Shown here: one piece after another, positions 35,076 through 43,602 of the stretch
Numbering within the stretch: position 1 is the first letter of the stretch
Layout of the letters: the number at the start of each line of letters is the position of its first letter
From: CAWJKP01 sp963843465
GTDB taxonomy: Bacteria; Planctomycetota; Planctomycetia; Pirellulales; Thermoguttaceae
Assembly: GCA_963843465.1 (NCBI GenBank)
Contig: CAWJKP010000005.1
Location: 620,001 to 684,000, forward strand
Direction: 5' to 3'
Length of the DNA: 64,000 nt
Made by a program: the position numbers and the translations under genes
Notes under the pieces: model-generated
The model's input: only the letters and a program-made list of their open reading frames with translations
Databases searched by the model: none
Told to the model about the DNA's origin: nothing

Positions 35076-35221
35076 GGGTCCGGCCTCCTGGCGTGCAGCC
35101 GACGTGGGAGGAGTGCGGCGTGGAGGCGCAGGCATTGATGATTGCCTACCACCAGACCCGAAGCCACGATGAGGCAGAGCGGGAGGCTCAATTGGCCGGG
35201 GCAAGGATGCCTGGAGGGTGA
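34551..35221 (+). CDS. tail assembly chaperone, long form by -1 frameshift (gpGT-like)
   Basis: In the -1 frame near the end of the short form an open frame continues WPPDRTGEYVVWGACERLGV and PTWEECGVEAQALMIAYHQT to TGA at 35219-35221. This sequence has the character of the T part of gpGT chaperones. The slip could occur at the five-C run (around 35021-35028, where CCC re-pairs perfectly) or at the TTTTT near 34985. The exact slip site is not proven. The long form should join the tape measure to the tube protein. An indel error is the alternative. Confidence 0.6.
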
Positions 35222-35244
35222 GCGTTTGCCCAACGAGAATTGAG

Positions 35245-35922
35245 ATGATTGCGAATGAGTTTTATGTCTACGCCTACTTTGATCCATGCGACGATTTGCC
35301 ATTCTATGTTGGCAAAGGTCACGGTGACAGGGATGTGCAACATTTTAGACCGCACGAGTTGAAGAAACCGTATCCGTTCTACCGCAAACTGCGAAAGATG
35401 TTGGCACAAGGCGTTCAGCCTCTAGTTGTTAGGCTTGCGGAACAAATTGGTGAGCCGGAAGCCTTTGTGTTGGAGTCATTTCTGATTCTGGCCTTGGGCA
35501 GACGTAATGATCCGTTGAATCCGGGCCCGCTGTGGAATCTCACCGACGGGGGCGAAGGGGCCAGTGGATATGTCTGCTCGGAAGAAATCAGGCTAAGGAT
35601 TAGCGCCGGGAAGAAGGGGAAGAAAAACTCTGAGTCTCACAATCGGAACATAGCTGCCGCTCGCAGCCGAATGAAGTGTTCGGAAGCGACTAAGCAGAAA
35701 ATCGCGGCGCAACATCGAGGAATGAAAGCGACCGAGGAAGCCCGACAGCACATGAGGGAAGCCCAGAATTCGGAGGCTGCTAAGCAGAGACACGCCCGGC
35801 AACGCGGAAGAAGCGCAACTGAGGAGGCCAGGCGCGTGATAGTGTTGCTCAGCGTGTACGCCGTTTTAGGATGGCTGTTCCATTGCTCTCAGCTTCGGAT
35901 TGTGTGGCTGCGAACTGGCTGA
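35245..35922 (+). CDS. GIY-YIG homing endonuclease with NUMOD3 repeats
   Basis: The ATG at 35245 gives MIANEFYVYAYFDPCDDLPF, then FYVGKGHGDRD (GIY-YIG core) and a Glu-bearing helix (EAFVLESFLILAL). After the NLTDGGEGASG spacer come NUMOD3-type repeats (SEEIRLRISAGKKG, CSEATKQKIAAQHRG, ATEEARQHMREA). The last 30 residues are hydrophobic and unlike a nuclease end, suggesting a frame error near 35840. A GTG at 35218 is an alternative start. The gene sits between tail chaperone and gp10-like gene. Confidence 0.88.
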   Translation: MIANEFYVYAYFDPCDDLPFYVGKGHGDRDVQHFRPHELKKPYPFYRKLRKMLAQGVQPLVVRLAEQIGEPEAFVLESFLILALGRRNDPLNPGPLWNLTDGGEGASGYVCSEEIRLRISAGKKGKKNSESHNRNIAAARSRMKCSEATKQKIAAQHRGMKATEEARQHMREAQNSEAAKQRHARQRGRSATEEARRVIVLLSVYAVLGWLFHCSQLRIVWLRTG

Positions 35923-35938
35923 ATCAAATGAGCCAACC

Positions 35939-36455
35939 ATGAAATGCACGGGACAGTTTGCCGCGCCGCGGATTGACCTTGATGGCTACCGTGCCGCCCT
36001 GGACAAGGCCATGCGCGAGGCCCTTGCCCAGGCCCTGGTGGAATGGCTCACCAGGGTCTCTGGAGGAGGTTCCCAGTTGGAGCGGCGCGTCCCGCGCCAC
36101 CTTCGCCTTGCTGGCCGACACGATCGGCATGTCGGTGCCTAACGCGCCGGTGACCAACAGCCGCATCGGCCAGGGGATAAGCGAGAGCACCAGCAGCAAG
36201 CTGAGCGTCAACGAGCCGGCGGGGCACTACACCTTCACCTACCAGACGACACTCCCCTGGCTGATATGGAATGAGTTCAACGACGCCAACGTGGACCCCG
36301 ACCCTACCAAGTGGCCGCCGCCAGCCGTGCTCAAGAAGCCGGGTCCTTATGAGTTCCAGGCCAAGGGGCTGGTCGCCTTTCTGCACTTTGCGGACGGTGT
36401 GCGTCTGCCGAGCGTGAAACCCTTCATCAAGGCCAGAAAGATCAAAGCAGGGTAG
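35939..36455 (+). CDS. HK97 gp10-like neck/tail protein, frame broken near 36060
   Basis: ATG at 35939 starts KCTGQFAAPRIDLDGYRAAL and runs to EWLTRV near 36055. From there the frame must move by one base to continue EEVPSWSGASRATFALLADT and NEFNDANVDPDPTKWPPPAV to the stop at 36455. The VPxWSGASRATF segment is typical of gp10-like tail-joining proteins. One extra base explains the break. Restored length is about 171 residues. It directly precedes the tape measure. Confidence 0.65.
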
Positions 36456-36459
36456 CTGC

Positions 36460-39400
36460 ATGGCAGATGAGATCATCCAACAACTTGGCTGGGACGTGAG
36501 CGATGCCCTGGCTGCGCTGTCCAAGATGGACGAGCAGATGGGGCGGTTGGAGGGCCGCTTCGGGTCCCTCGGCCAGGCCATGTCTACCTGGAATAGTGGT
36601 GCCAGTGCGACCATCGGCCACCTCAAGGAGATGGCCACGTATGCCACCAGTGCTGCCTCTGCGATGGAGAAGCTCAGCTCATCCATGAGCAAACACACGC
36701 AAGCGCCGGCGGCACCGATCGTCCCTCCGGCCCCCGCACCGTCGTCGAAGCTCTGGCTTCCGTCTGGCGTGGCGGAGCAGATGAAGAAGGACCTGCGGGA
36801 CATTGCCAGTGAAGGTGAGAACATCGGGAAAGTGGTTCCCGGCGGCTTTGCGCCGATCGCTCCCGCCGTCAAGCCCGCTAAGGATGCGTCACTCGATTTT
36901 CTGGTCAGCCTGCGGACGCTCTCGCGCGTGGTCTTCACCCAGGCCATCGTGCGGGGCCTGAGCATGGTCAGGGACGCCTTTCAGGAGGCGGTCTCCTCAA
37001 ACCTTGAGTTCTCCACGCGGATTTCCGAGCTGAATGCCATCATGGGTGGTCCCATCGGGGCCATTGAGTCCTTGAAGAAGGAGACCGCCGATCTGGCTAG
37101 TGCCTCCGCCTTTCCCGTGGGACAGGTGGTGGAGGCCGAGTACCAGGCCGTCTCCGCGGCCTATACGAATGCCGCCGACCGCGCCCAGGTCATGACCGCT
37201 GCAACGGACCTGGCCAGGGTTGGCTGCATGTCGCTCAATACGGCGACCAATCTTGTCACCGGTGGGCTGCGAGCCTACGGCATGGAAGCCAGCCAATCGT
37301 CGGTTATCGCGGGCAAGTTCTTCCAGGTGATCCGGGACGGCCGGGTCCGTGGCGAGGAGATCGCCGCGACCTGGGGCAAGGTCATGTCCACGGCCCACGC
37401 CCTGGGCGTCAGCCTTGATGATGTCGGCGCATCGACCGAACGGCTGACGGTGGCCGGCGTCAAGCCGGCGGAGGCAATCACCTCCCTGCGCAGCGTCATG
37501 GTGGCCTTAGCCAAGGATTCTGGACCCTTGCACGAGGCCCTCAAGAAGAACTTCGGTGCCGACTCCGGGGAGCAGTTCATCGCCATGTCGGGCGGCCTGA
37601 TCGGTGCGCTGCAAGCGCTGGCCAACAGTCAGGACAACGATCTCCAGAGCATTCTGAAGCTGATCCCGAATGTCCGGGCCCTTAACGCGATCCTCACGGA
37701 CACGGGTCCCAATGCCAATGCGGCGGCAGCCGGCTACGACAACATGAGGAAGTCCGGTGCGGCGCTGCTGGAGAGTGAGAGTGCGAAGTTCAAGGCCACC
37801 GACGCCTTCAGGCTCAACAAAGAAATCAATGACCTGAAGACTTACATCGCCACGGACCTCGGCGAGAGTCTTGTGCAGAGCCTCGCCAAGATCGTGGATT
37901 TCGTGGGCGGCGTGGGCACGCTCAAGTCCGCCATCAGCGCCGTCATCGGACCGGCGACGGTTTTCGTAGGCGCGATCACGGCGATCGGGACCTATTTTGC
38001 CCTTGCCTCGATGCAGGCCAAGGCCGCCACGTTCGAGATGAAGGCTTTTGGTTTTGCCGCTTCCGGGGCGATGACCGTCTTGGCGGGCTGGGCGACTTTC
38101 AATTTCGTGGACACCAAGATGCACGAGGCGACGGCGGAGGCCGCCAGACAGTTTGAGGCCGAGCAAGACGAGGAGATCAAGAAGAAGGACGCCGCCAATC
38201 GGGAGCGGATTCGCGCAAGCGACGAGCTGTACGGCAAGATCGTGCAGCGCGGTCTCCAGTACATCGCGCAGGTCAGCAAGGTCTACGACGACGAGCTGGA
38301 CGCCGCCAAGAAGTCTGACGGGGACCTGGTCGCCAGCACCAAGTCCACGATGGAGCAATTGATCTCCGCCAAGGAAAAGGGCTCCCACCTACTGCGTGAC
38401 CTGGCGAAGGAAGACGAGAAGGACATCGAGAAGTCCCAGAAAAGGACCCTCGATCTTCAAGCGAAGCTGGCCGACACGCGGTTTGATGTTGACTTGAAGA
38501 AGAAGGCCGCGGCGTACAAGGACGCCAAGGAGGCGGCGCGTGCGGAGGAGGCGGCCTATCTGGCGCGGTCCAAGAGCCTGGCGGTCAGCGTGGCGGGGGC
38601 TCCCGCTTTGATCGGCGGCTATGAGGCCGGCAACAGCTCGGACCTGGCCTCGCCGGAGAACCAGGAAAAGGCGGACTTAACCCTCAAGCGGGCGGAGGCA
38701 TACGCCCAGTTGGCCGCTTCCGCGGCCAAGGCGTCCGGGGACATCCGGCTTCAGGAGGAGGCCGAGCAAACGATCGAGAACCTGCTGGGGACGCGACTCC
38801 AGTACGAGGAGGCCATTCGCAAGGTCAAAGCGGAGCAGGCCCAGGCCGCCGCTCAGGCCGCCGCCAAGGAAGAGCAGCAGGCCAACCAGATGCGGGTCCT
38901 GGCCAAGCAGATTGCCAAGGAAGCCAATCAGTACGACGAGAAGGGCAACCCGAAGAGCGCGGAACAGCGGACCAAGGATGCTGCGGCCTTCGCCCAGGAC
39001 ACCTCGAACTTCCTGGAGCTGGCCTTCAGCCAAAAGTGGGACGCCTCCAAACTTCTGGACTATGCCAGCTTGCGGAGCAAGATGGCGGACAACATGAAGG
39101 CCGGCGTCACCGACGTGCAGATCAGGGACATGAGAGCGGCCCCCGGAACGCTGGCGAAGTTGAACGAGCAGATCACGCACGGCCTGGGCATCATTCCGAT
39201 CTACGCCAAGGTTGCGGGCCTGAGCATGGAGGAGATGAAGGACAAGACGGTGCAACAGGCCCGCGCGGCGGCGGAGCAGAAGCTGAAGGACCAGCAAAAG
39301 GCCAGCACCGATTACCAGAGCCTGAAGGCCAACGAGCAGAACCTACAGCGTGAGATCAACAAGACCAGGGAGCTTGTCCAAGGGAGCAGCGAGGTCAACG

Positions 39401-40290
39401 TCAATCGCTGGGACAAGCGGATGTGGGAGATGACGAAGATTCACTTCGGCAGCATCTTCACCGGCGACAGTCCCAAGGAAACGCGCGAAATGATGGAGGA
39501 TCGGTATCGGACATTGGGAGAGATCCGCAATGCGTCCACGATGCCTGAGACGATCACCAAGGACCAGGTGGAAGCCTGGAAGGCAAAGGCCCAAGGGTAT
39601 AACGCTTTTCCTCTTAGCGGCGCTGGGGAAACCGAGGGGCTCATCAGTACGAACGTCGAGCGGCTCCAGAGAATTACGGAACTCGAAGAGCAACGTCGGA
39701 AGACTCAGCAGCAGATCAGGGACAAAGACCAAGGGCCCGCAGCCGCCGGTGAGAGCCACTTGCGGCAATTGAACGATACGCTGCCAGGCAGAGTGTCCGC
39801 CTCACAGGACCTCGCAGACGCCACCAAGGATGTTGGCGCTACTACGGGTCAGGCCGCGGCGGAGACATCCAAGGCTGCTGCCAGGACCGCGGCCTGGGCC
39901 GAGCAGGTGAAGATCCTGAAAGCCGCTTACGACGGGGTGCAGGTGCCGATCGTCGCCGGCCAATTGAATCCCCAGACGGCACAGGCCCGGGGCGGGGCCA
40001 TCTGGAACTTCCTCGCCGGCGGAGGTTTCCCTCGCGGCACGGATACCGTCCGCGCCATGCTCAGCCCCGGCGAGATGGTCATCAACGCCGGCAGCGCACG
40101 GAAGTTTTCCTCGCAATTGACGGCCATGAACGCTGGGGTCAGGCCCAGCTATCACACCCACGGCGGCAGTGTGACCAACGTGGGCGACATCAACGTCAGC
40201 GTCACCGGCGGTGGCTCGGCTCGTCAAACGGGCAGGTCGATCGCCACGGAACTCCGCCGGGAACTTCGGCGCGGCTCCTCAGTCCTATAG
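36460..40290 (+). CDS. tape measure protein, 1276 aa
   Basis: The longest intact frame in the tail module. An N-terminal helical region (IIQQLGWDVSDALAALSKMD) is followed by the conserved phage tail tape-measure core, FSTRISELNAIMGGPIGAIE and ASAFPVGQVVEAEYQAVSAA, through SVMVALAKDSGPL, of the TP901-type family. A hydrophobic segment (TFVGAITAIGTYFALASM region, about residues 500-530) may enter the host membrane. Long coiled coils fill residues 560-1150. The C-terminus (FPRGTDTVRAMLSPGEMVIN) is a common tape-measure end. Tail length by the usual 0.15 nm per residue would be roughly 190 nm. Confidence 0.9.
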   Translation: MADEIIQQLGWDVSDALAALSKMDEQMGRLEGRFGSLGQAMSTWNSGASATIGHLKEMATYATSAASAMEKLSSSMSKHTQAPAAPIVPPAPAPSSKLWLPSGVAEQMKKDLRDIASEGENIGKVVPGGFAPIAPAVKPAKDASLDFLVSLRTLSRVVFTQAIVRGLSMVRDAFQEAVSSNLEFSTRISELNAIMGGPIGAIESLKKETADLASASAFPVGQVVEAEYQAVSAAYTNAADRAQVMTAATDLARVGCMSLNTATNLVTGGLRAYGMEASQSSVIAGKFFQVIRDGRVRGEEIAATWGKVMSTAHALGVSLDDVGASTERLTVAGVKPAEAITSLRSVMVALAKDSGPLHEALKKNFGADSGEQFIAMSGGLIGALQALANSQDNDLQSILKLIPNVRALNAILTDTGPNANAAAAGYDNMRKSGAALLESESAKFKATDAFRLNKEINDLKTYIATDLGESLVQSLAKIVDFVGGVGTLKSAISAVIGPATVFVGAITAIGTYFALASMQAKAATFEMKAFGFAASGAMTVLAGWATFNFVDTKMHEATAEAARQFEAEQDEEIKKKDAANRERIRASDELYGKIVQRGLQYIAQVSKVYDDELDAAKKSDGDLVASTKSTMEQLISAKEKGSHLLRDLAKEDEKDIEKSQKRTLDLQAKLADTRFDVDLKKKAAAYKDAKEAARAEEAAYLARSKSLAVSVAGAPALIGGYEAGNSSDLASPENQEKADLTLKRAEAYAQLAASAAKASGDIRLQEEAEQTIENLLGTRLQYEEAIRKVKAEQAQAAAQAAAKEEQQANQMRVLAKQIAKEANQYDEKGNPKSAEQRTKDAAAFAQDTSNFLELAFSQKWDASKLLDYASLRSKMADNMKAGVTDVQIRDMRAAPGTLAKLNEQITHGLGIIPIYAKVAGLSMEEMKDKTVQQARAAAEQKLKDQQKASTDYQSLKANEQNLQREINKTRELVQGSSEVNVNRWDKRMWEMTKIHFGSIFTGDSPKETREMMEDRYRTLGEIRNASTMPETITKDQVEAWKAKAQGYNAFPLSGAGETEGLISTNVERLQRITELEEQRRKTQQQIRDKDQGPAAAGESHLRQLNDTLPGRVSASQDLADATKDVGATTGQAAAETSKAAARTAAWAEQVKILKAAYDGVQVPIVAGQLNPQTAQARGGAIWNFLAGGGFPRGTDTVRAMLSPGEMVINAGSARKFSSQLTAMNAGVRPSYHTHGGSVTNVGDINVSVTGGGSARQTGRSIATELRRELRRGSSVL

Positions 40291-40316
40291 CAATCAATCC
40301 TTGAAGGAGGTTCACC

Positions 40317-40937
40317 ATGAAGGACACCTTGAATGTGGGCCAGCGGGCCAGCGTCGAATTGGTCCGCCCCGCGAAGCCGGCCAGCGACAAGCTGGAGCCG
40401 CATGGCCTGTACCACGTCGAGCATTGGCGCGACGGGAAGCTGCTCGCCACCTACGAAGCGCCCAACTACATCACCGACGAGGGCCGCACGGCACTGTTGG
40501 GCGTGATGTTCCACTCGGTCACGCAGATCACGTCCTACTGGATGGGCCTGGTGGACAGCGTGAGCTTTACTGCCTACGCCCAGGCGGACGCCTATGGCCA
40601 GCTTGCCGGGACCAACGGCTGGCGGGAGAACACCGCCTACACCGACGACCTCAACAGCGGCAGTAGCTCCACCCGTCCGGTCTGGACCTCGGGTGCGGTC
40701 TCGGTCACTTCCCACGTGGCCGCGGTCGCCAATTCGACCGCTTCGGTCTTCGACATCACGGCGACGGGCACGATCAAGGGCCTCTTCCTCGTGGGCGGCA
40801 ACAGCATTTGCCAGACGAAGGGCGACCACACCAGCGGCAGCGGTGCAACGCTCTGGTCCGCAGCCGCCTTTACCAGCGGTGACGTGGCCGTTCAAAGCGG
40901 CGACCAGTTGAAGATCACCTACTCCGTCACGGCCTAG
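40317..40937 (+). CDS. phage tail structural protein, 206 aa
   Basis: Follows the tape measure by 26 bp with AAGGAGG before the start. After a basic N-terminus come beta-rich segments (HVEHWRDGKLLATYEAPNYI, TDEGRTALLGVMFHSV) and a Ser/Thr-rich second half (SSSTRPVWTSGAVSVTSHVA). The pattern FxNxITxxGxxxLLxxMF is common in small phage tail or fibre-base proteins. A terminator follows directly. The exact place in the virion is unknown. Confidence 0.6.
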   Translation: MKDTLNVGQRASVELVRPAKPASDKLEPHGLYHVEHWRDGKLLATYEAPNYITDEGRTALLGVMFHSVTQITSYWMGLVDSVSFTAYAQADAYGQLAGTNGWRENTAYTDDLNSGSSSTRPVWTSGAVSVTSHVAAVANSTASVFDITATGTIKGLFLVGGNSICQTKGDHTSGSGATLWSAAAFTSGDVAVQSGDQLKITYSVTA

Positions 40938-40956
40938 CCTGATCTCTCCCTCGCCG

Positions 40957-40997
40957 GGCTGGGGGCCGGCCTTCTAACCGGCCCCCGGCCCGCTTTT
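40957..40997 (+). terminator. intrinsic terminator after 40937 gene
   Basis: Stem GGGGGCCGG/CCGGCCCCC (40961-40969 with 40978-40986) around CCTTCTAA-type loop bases, extended by further G-C pairs and followed by CGCTTTTCCCC. A GC-rich stem with a T run makes this the most standard terminator in the window. Confidence 0.85.
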
Positions 40998-41011
40998 CCC
41001 CAGGTGACGCA

Positions 41012-41923
41012 ATGGCCCCACGCGAGCAGTTTACGAACCTGGCGGCCACGACGCTTGCCTCTGCGGCCGGGTCGTCGGATGCGACGATCACCGTGGCCAG
41101 CAGCGCTTCCTTTCCGGCTTCCGGCAACTTCCGCCTGATTATTGATACCGAGTTGCTGCTTTGCACGGGCGTCTCGGGCGTCACGCTGACGGTGACACGC
41201 GGGATCGAGGGCACGACGGCGGCCTCGCACGCCAGCGCGGCGGTCGTGGCGCACATCCTGACGGCCGGCGGTCTGACTGCTCTCTTGCAGGATAGCGTGC
41301 CCTTGGCGGCCATCAGCCGGCCGTCGTTCCGGCTGCTGGACATCAACGGAAACCCTTTGACGCTCGGCAATTTCACCATCAACGACAAGAGCAACATCGG
41401 GGCCGCACGGCAGGTTGGCAACCAGATCCAGATCCTCACGCAACCGACCGGCGGCGCTTACCACGGGACCTGGTTGCTTCGAGCGCTGACAGCCACCCGC
41501 CCCTGCACGATAATCGCTTGCGTCGGCGGTATCAACATCGACGACGTATCACCCAACGTGAATTATCTTGGCATCGGCCTGTGCGACTCCGTCTACGGAG
41601 ATGCCTACGGCATTGTCTATTGCCCGGCTGCAAATTCCAATATCGGCGTCGCCGGCTGGACGGATTCTGACACGGAGAGCACCTGGCTGCTGAGCCTTGC
41701 GTCTACCTGCCGCATCTCACGGGCGTGGATGAAGATCACCATTGATGCGAGCCACACGGCGACCTACTCGGTCTCCGCGGACGGAGTGAACTGGCTGGTG
41801 CTCACCACGTCTGCTGACTATTACACGCACAGCGGCGACCTCTTCAACCAGGCGTTCTTCATGGTCGGCAGCAACAATGCCCAGCAGACTTCGGGCAGCC
41901 TCCTGGCTTGGAGCGAATCATGA
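41012..41923 (+). CDS. tail adhesin-like protein 1 (family of three)
   Basis: 303 residues. The N-terminal 115 residues (FTNLAATTLASAAGSSDATI, then RGIEGTTAASHASAAVVAHI) are shared with the two following proteins and form a beta-rich attachment domain. The C-terminal half has VSADGVNWLVLTTSADYY, a beta-sandwich-like carbohydrate-binding pattern. It lacks the LamG-like end of the two paralogues. Gene order after tail genes suggests tail-tip fibres or adhesins. It overlaps the next gene by four bases. Confidence 0.65.
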   Translation: MAPREQFTNLAATTLASAAGSSDATITVASSASFPASGNFRLIIDTELLLCTGVSGVTLTVTRGIEGTTAASHASAAVVAHILTAGGLTALLQDSVPLAAISRPSFRLLDINGNPLTLGNFTINDKSNIGAARQVGNQIQILTQPTGGAYHGTWLLRALTATRPCTIIACVGGINIDDVSPNVNYLGIGLCDSVYGDAYGIVYCPAANSNIGVAGWTDSDTESTWLLSLASTCRISRAWMKITIDASHTATYSVSADGVNWLVLTTSADYYTHSGDLFNQAFFMVGSNNAQQTSGSLLAWSES

Positions 41924-43590
41924 GCAGCCGCGAGCTACTGATGAACAACGCCGCCACGACGTTGACCAGCGCCCTGAGCAGTTCGGCCACGACGCTGAGC
42001 GTGGCCAGCGCCAGCCTCTTTCCCGCCACTGGCGACTTCCGCCTGCTGGTCGAGCTGGAGGTGATGCTTTGCACGGCCATCTCGGGCACGACCCTGACGG
42101 TGGTCCGCGGAGTGGAAGGGACGACGGCGGCAAGCCATGCCAGCGGCGTTGCCGTGGTCAACGTCTTGACCCAGGGGGCCCTTCAGACACTTCTCGGTGA
42201 CAACGTCCCTCTGGCCGGCCAGCGACCGCCCTTGCGGCTCGTGGACGCTTCGGGAAACCCCTTGACGACGGCCAGCTTCGGCGTGGTCAGTGTCGGACCG
42301 CCGCCTGTCGTCAAGCAAAGGGGCACGGCGATTACGGTCGCACGCAACGGCATGGCCAGCCAGGTGTTTGGCACCTGGCTGACACGCCCGCTGCCGTCCC
42401 AGCGCCCCGCGGTGCTGACGGCTTGCGTGGACGGCATGGGGCTGTACGGGGGCTACTTGGAAGTTGGCGTGGGACTGTACTGCTCGTCCACGGGCAAGGC
42501 CGTCGCTTTCATCTACCAGCCCATGAACGTCATGGGTGCTTTCTTATACATCACCCAGTTCAGCGCCCCAACGACCACCAGCGGCGGGTCTTCCGGCGTA
42601 GTCTACGGCTACGGCACATCCGGCACCGCCAACCCCGGCCCCACGCCGCACCTGTGGATGCGGATTTGTTACACGGGCGACGGCTACAGCTACAGCATTT
42701 CGGACACTGGCATCAATTGGATGACGCTCCTTTCTCAGCGGGTGGGCGACTTCTTCAGCACCGCACCGGACAGCCTGATCTTCGTGGACCTGGCGGACAG
42801 CCCCTATCCCAGTGCGGCGAACCTGCTGGCTTGGGACGAGGGGGCCAACGTGGCGGAGTCGGGCCTGGTGAGCTGGTATCCTTGCAACGAAAATCCCGTC
42901 CAATCGACGCTCTTCGATCACGGGCCGGCGGAACTGCACCAGCGGATTTACGCCACGATCAGCGGCGGCCAGGTTGCCACCCCTGCCACGACCCTGGACT
43001 CCCCCAGCGCGCTTCCCGGGCGGCAGACCTTGAACTTCAACGGAACCTCGAACTACACCCAGACCACGGACTGGGAGTTGTTGCCCTTGGGCAGCACGCC
43101 CCGCACGGTCTCGCTGTGGTTCAAGTGTGCTTCGGCCAGTGCAATTCCCTCGGAATACGCGCTGCTGGGCTGGGGCTACAACACTTATGGACAGTTCTTC
43201 CAATTGTCACTGGCCACGGCCGGCCTGGAGCTTGACGTTGATGGCGGCAACGCCACCGCGACCGTGACCCCGGGGACCAATTTCTCAGGCTCGACGTGGC
43301 CGGACACCGGCTGGCACCACTTGGCGGTGGTCGTGCCCACGAGTTGCACCAGCAACGCCCAGATCGTCTTTTACCTGGACGGTGCGCTGCTGACGACCAC
43401 AGGGCACAGCGACACCCACGTGGTGAACACGCAGCCTGGCAACGTCTTCTTCGGCCGCAACCCGGGTGCAAGCAACTATTTTCCGGGCAAGGTCTGCGAC
43501 GTGCGGGTCTACAACACTGCCCTCACCTCGACCGGGATCGGCAACCTTTACAGCGGCTTGAACGCGGACGGCTCGGCGGTGGCTTTGTAG
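41920..43590 (+). CDS. tail adhesin-like protein 2 with LamG-type domain
   Basis: 556 residues from ATG at 41920 (in the ATGA overlap). Residues 1-120 (SRELLMNNAATTLTSALSSS, then RGVEGTTAASHASGVAVVNV) match the first family member. The central part has YSYSISDTGINWMTLLSQRV, a paralogous segment. Residues about 310-556 form a LamG/concanavalin-like domain (TPRTVSLWFKCASASAIPSE, WHHLAVVVPTSCTSNAQIVF, VCDVRVYNTALTSTGIGNLY). Such domains bind carbohydrates. A receptor-binding role at the tail tip is inferred. Confidence 0.75.
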   Translation: MSSRELLMNNAATTLTSALSSSATTLSVASASLFPATGDFRLLVELEVMLCTAISGTTLTVVRGVEGTTAASHASGVAVVNVLTQGALQTLLGDNVPLAGQRPPLRLVDASGNPLTTASFGVVSVGPPPVVKQRGTAITVARNGMASQVFGTWLTRPLPSQRPAVLTACVDGMGLYGGYLEVGVGLYCSSTGKAVAFIYQPMNVMGAFLYITQFSAPTTTSGGSSGVVYGYGTSGTANPGPTPHLWMRICYTGDGYSYSISDTGINWMTLLSQRVGDFFSTAPDSLIFVDLADSPYPSAANLLAWDEGANVAESGLVSWYPCNENPVQSTLFDHGPAELHQRIYATISGGQVATPATTLDSPSALPGRQTLNFNGTSNYTQTTDWELLPLGSTPRTVSLWFKCASASAIPSEYALLGWGYNTYGQFFQLSLATAGLELDVDGGNATATVTPGTNFSGSTWPDTGWHHLAVVVPTSCTSNAQIVFYLDGALLTTTGHSDTHVVNTQPGNVFFGRNPGASNYFPGKVCDVRVYNTALTSTGIGNLYSGLNADGSAVAL

Positions 43591-43602
43591 GCGAGGTGCG
43601 GC

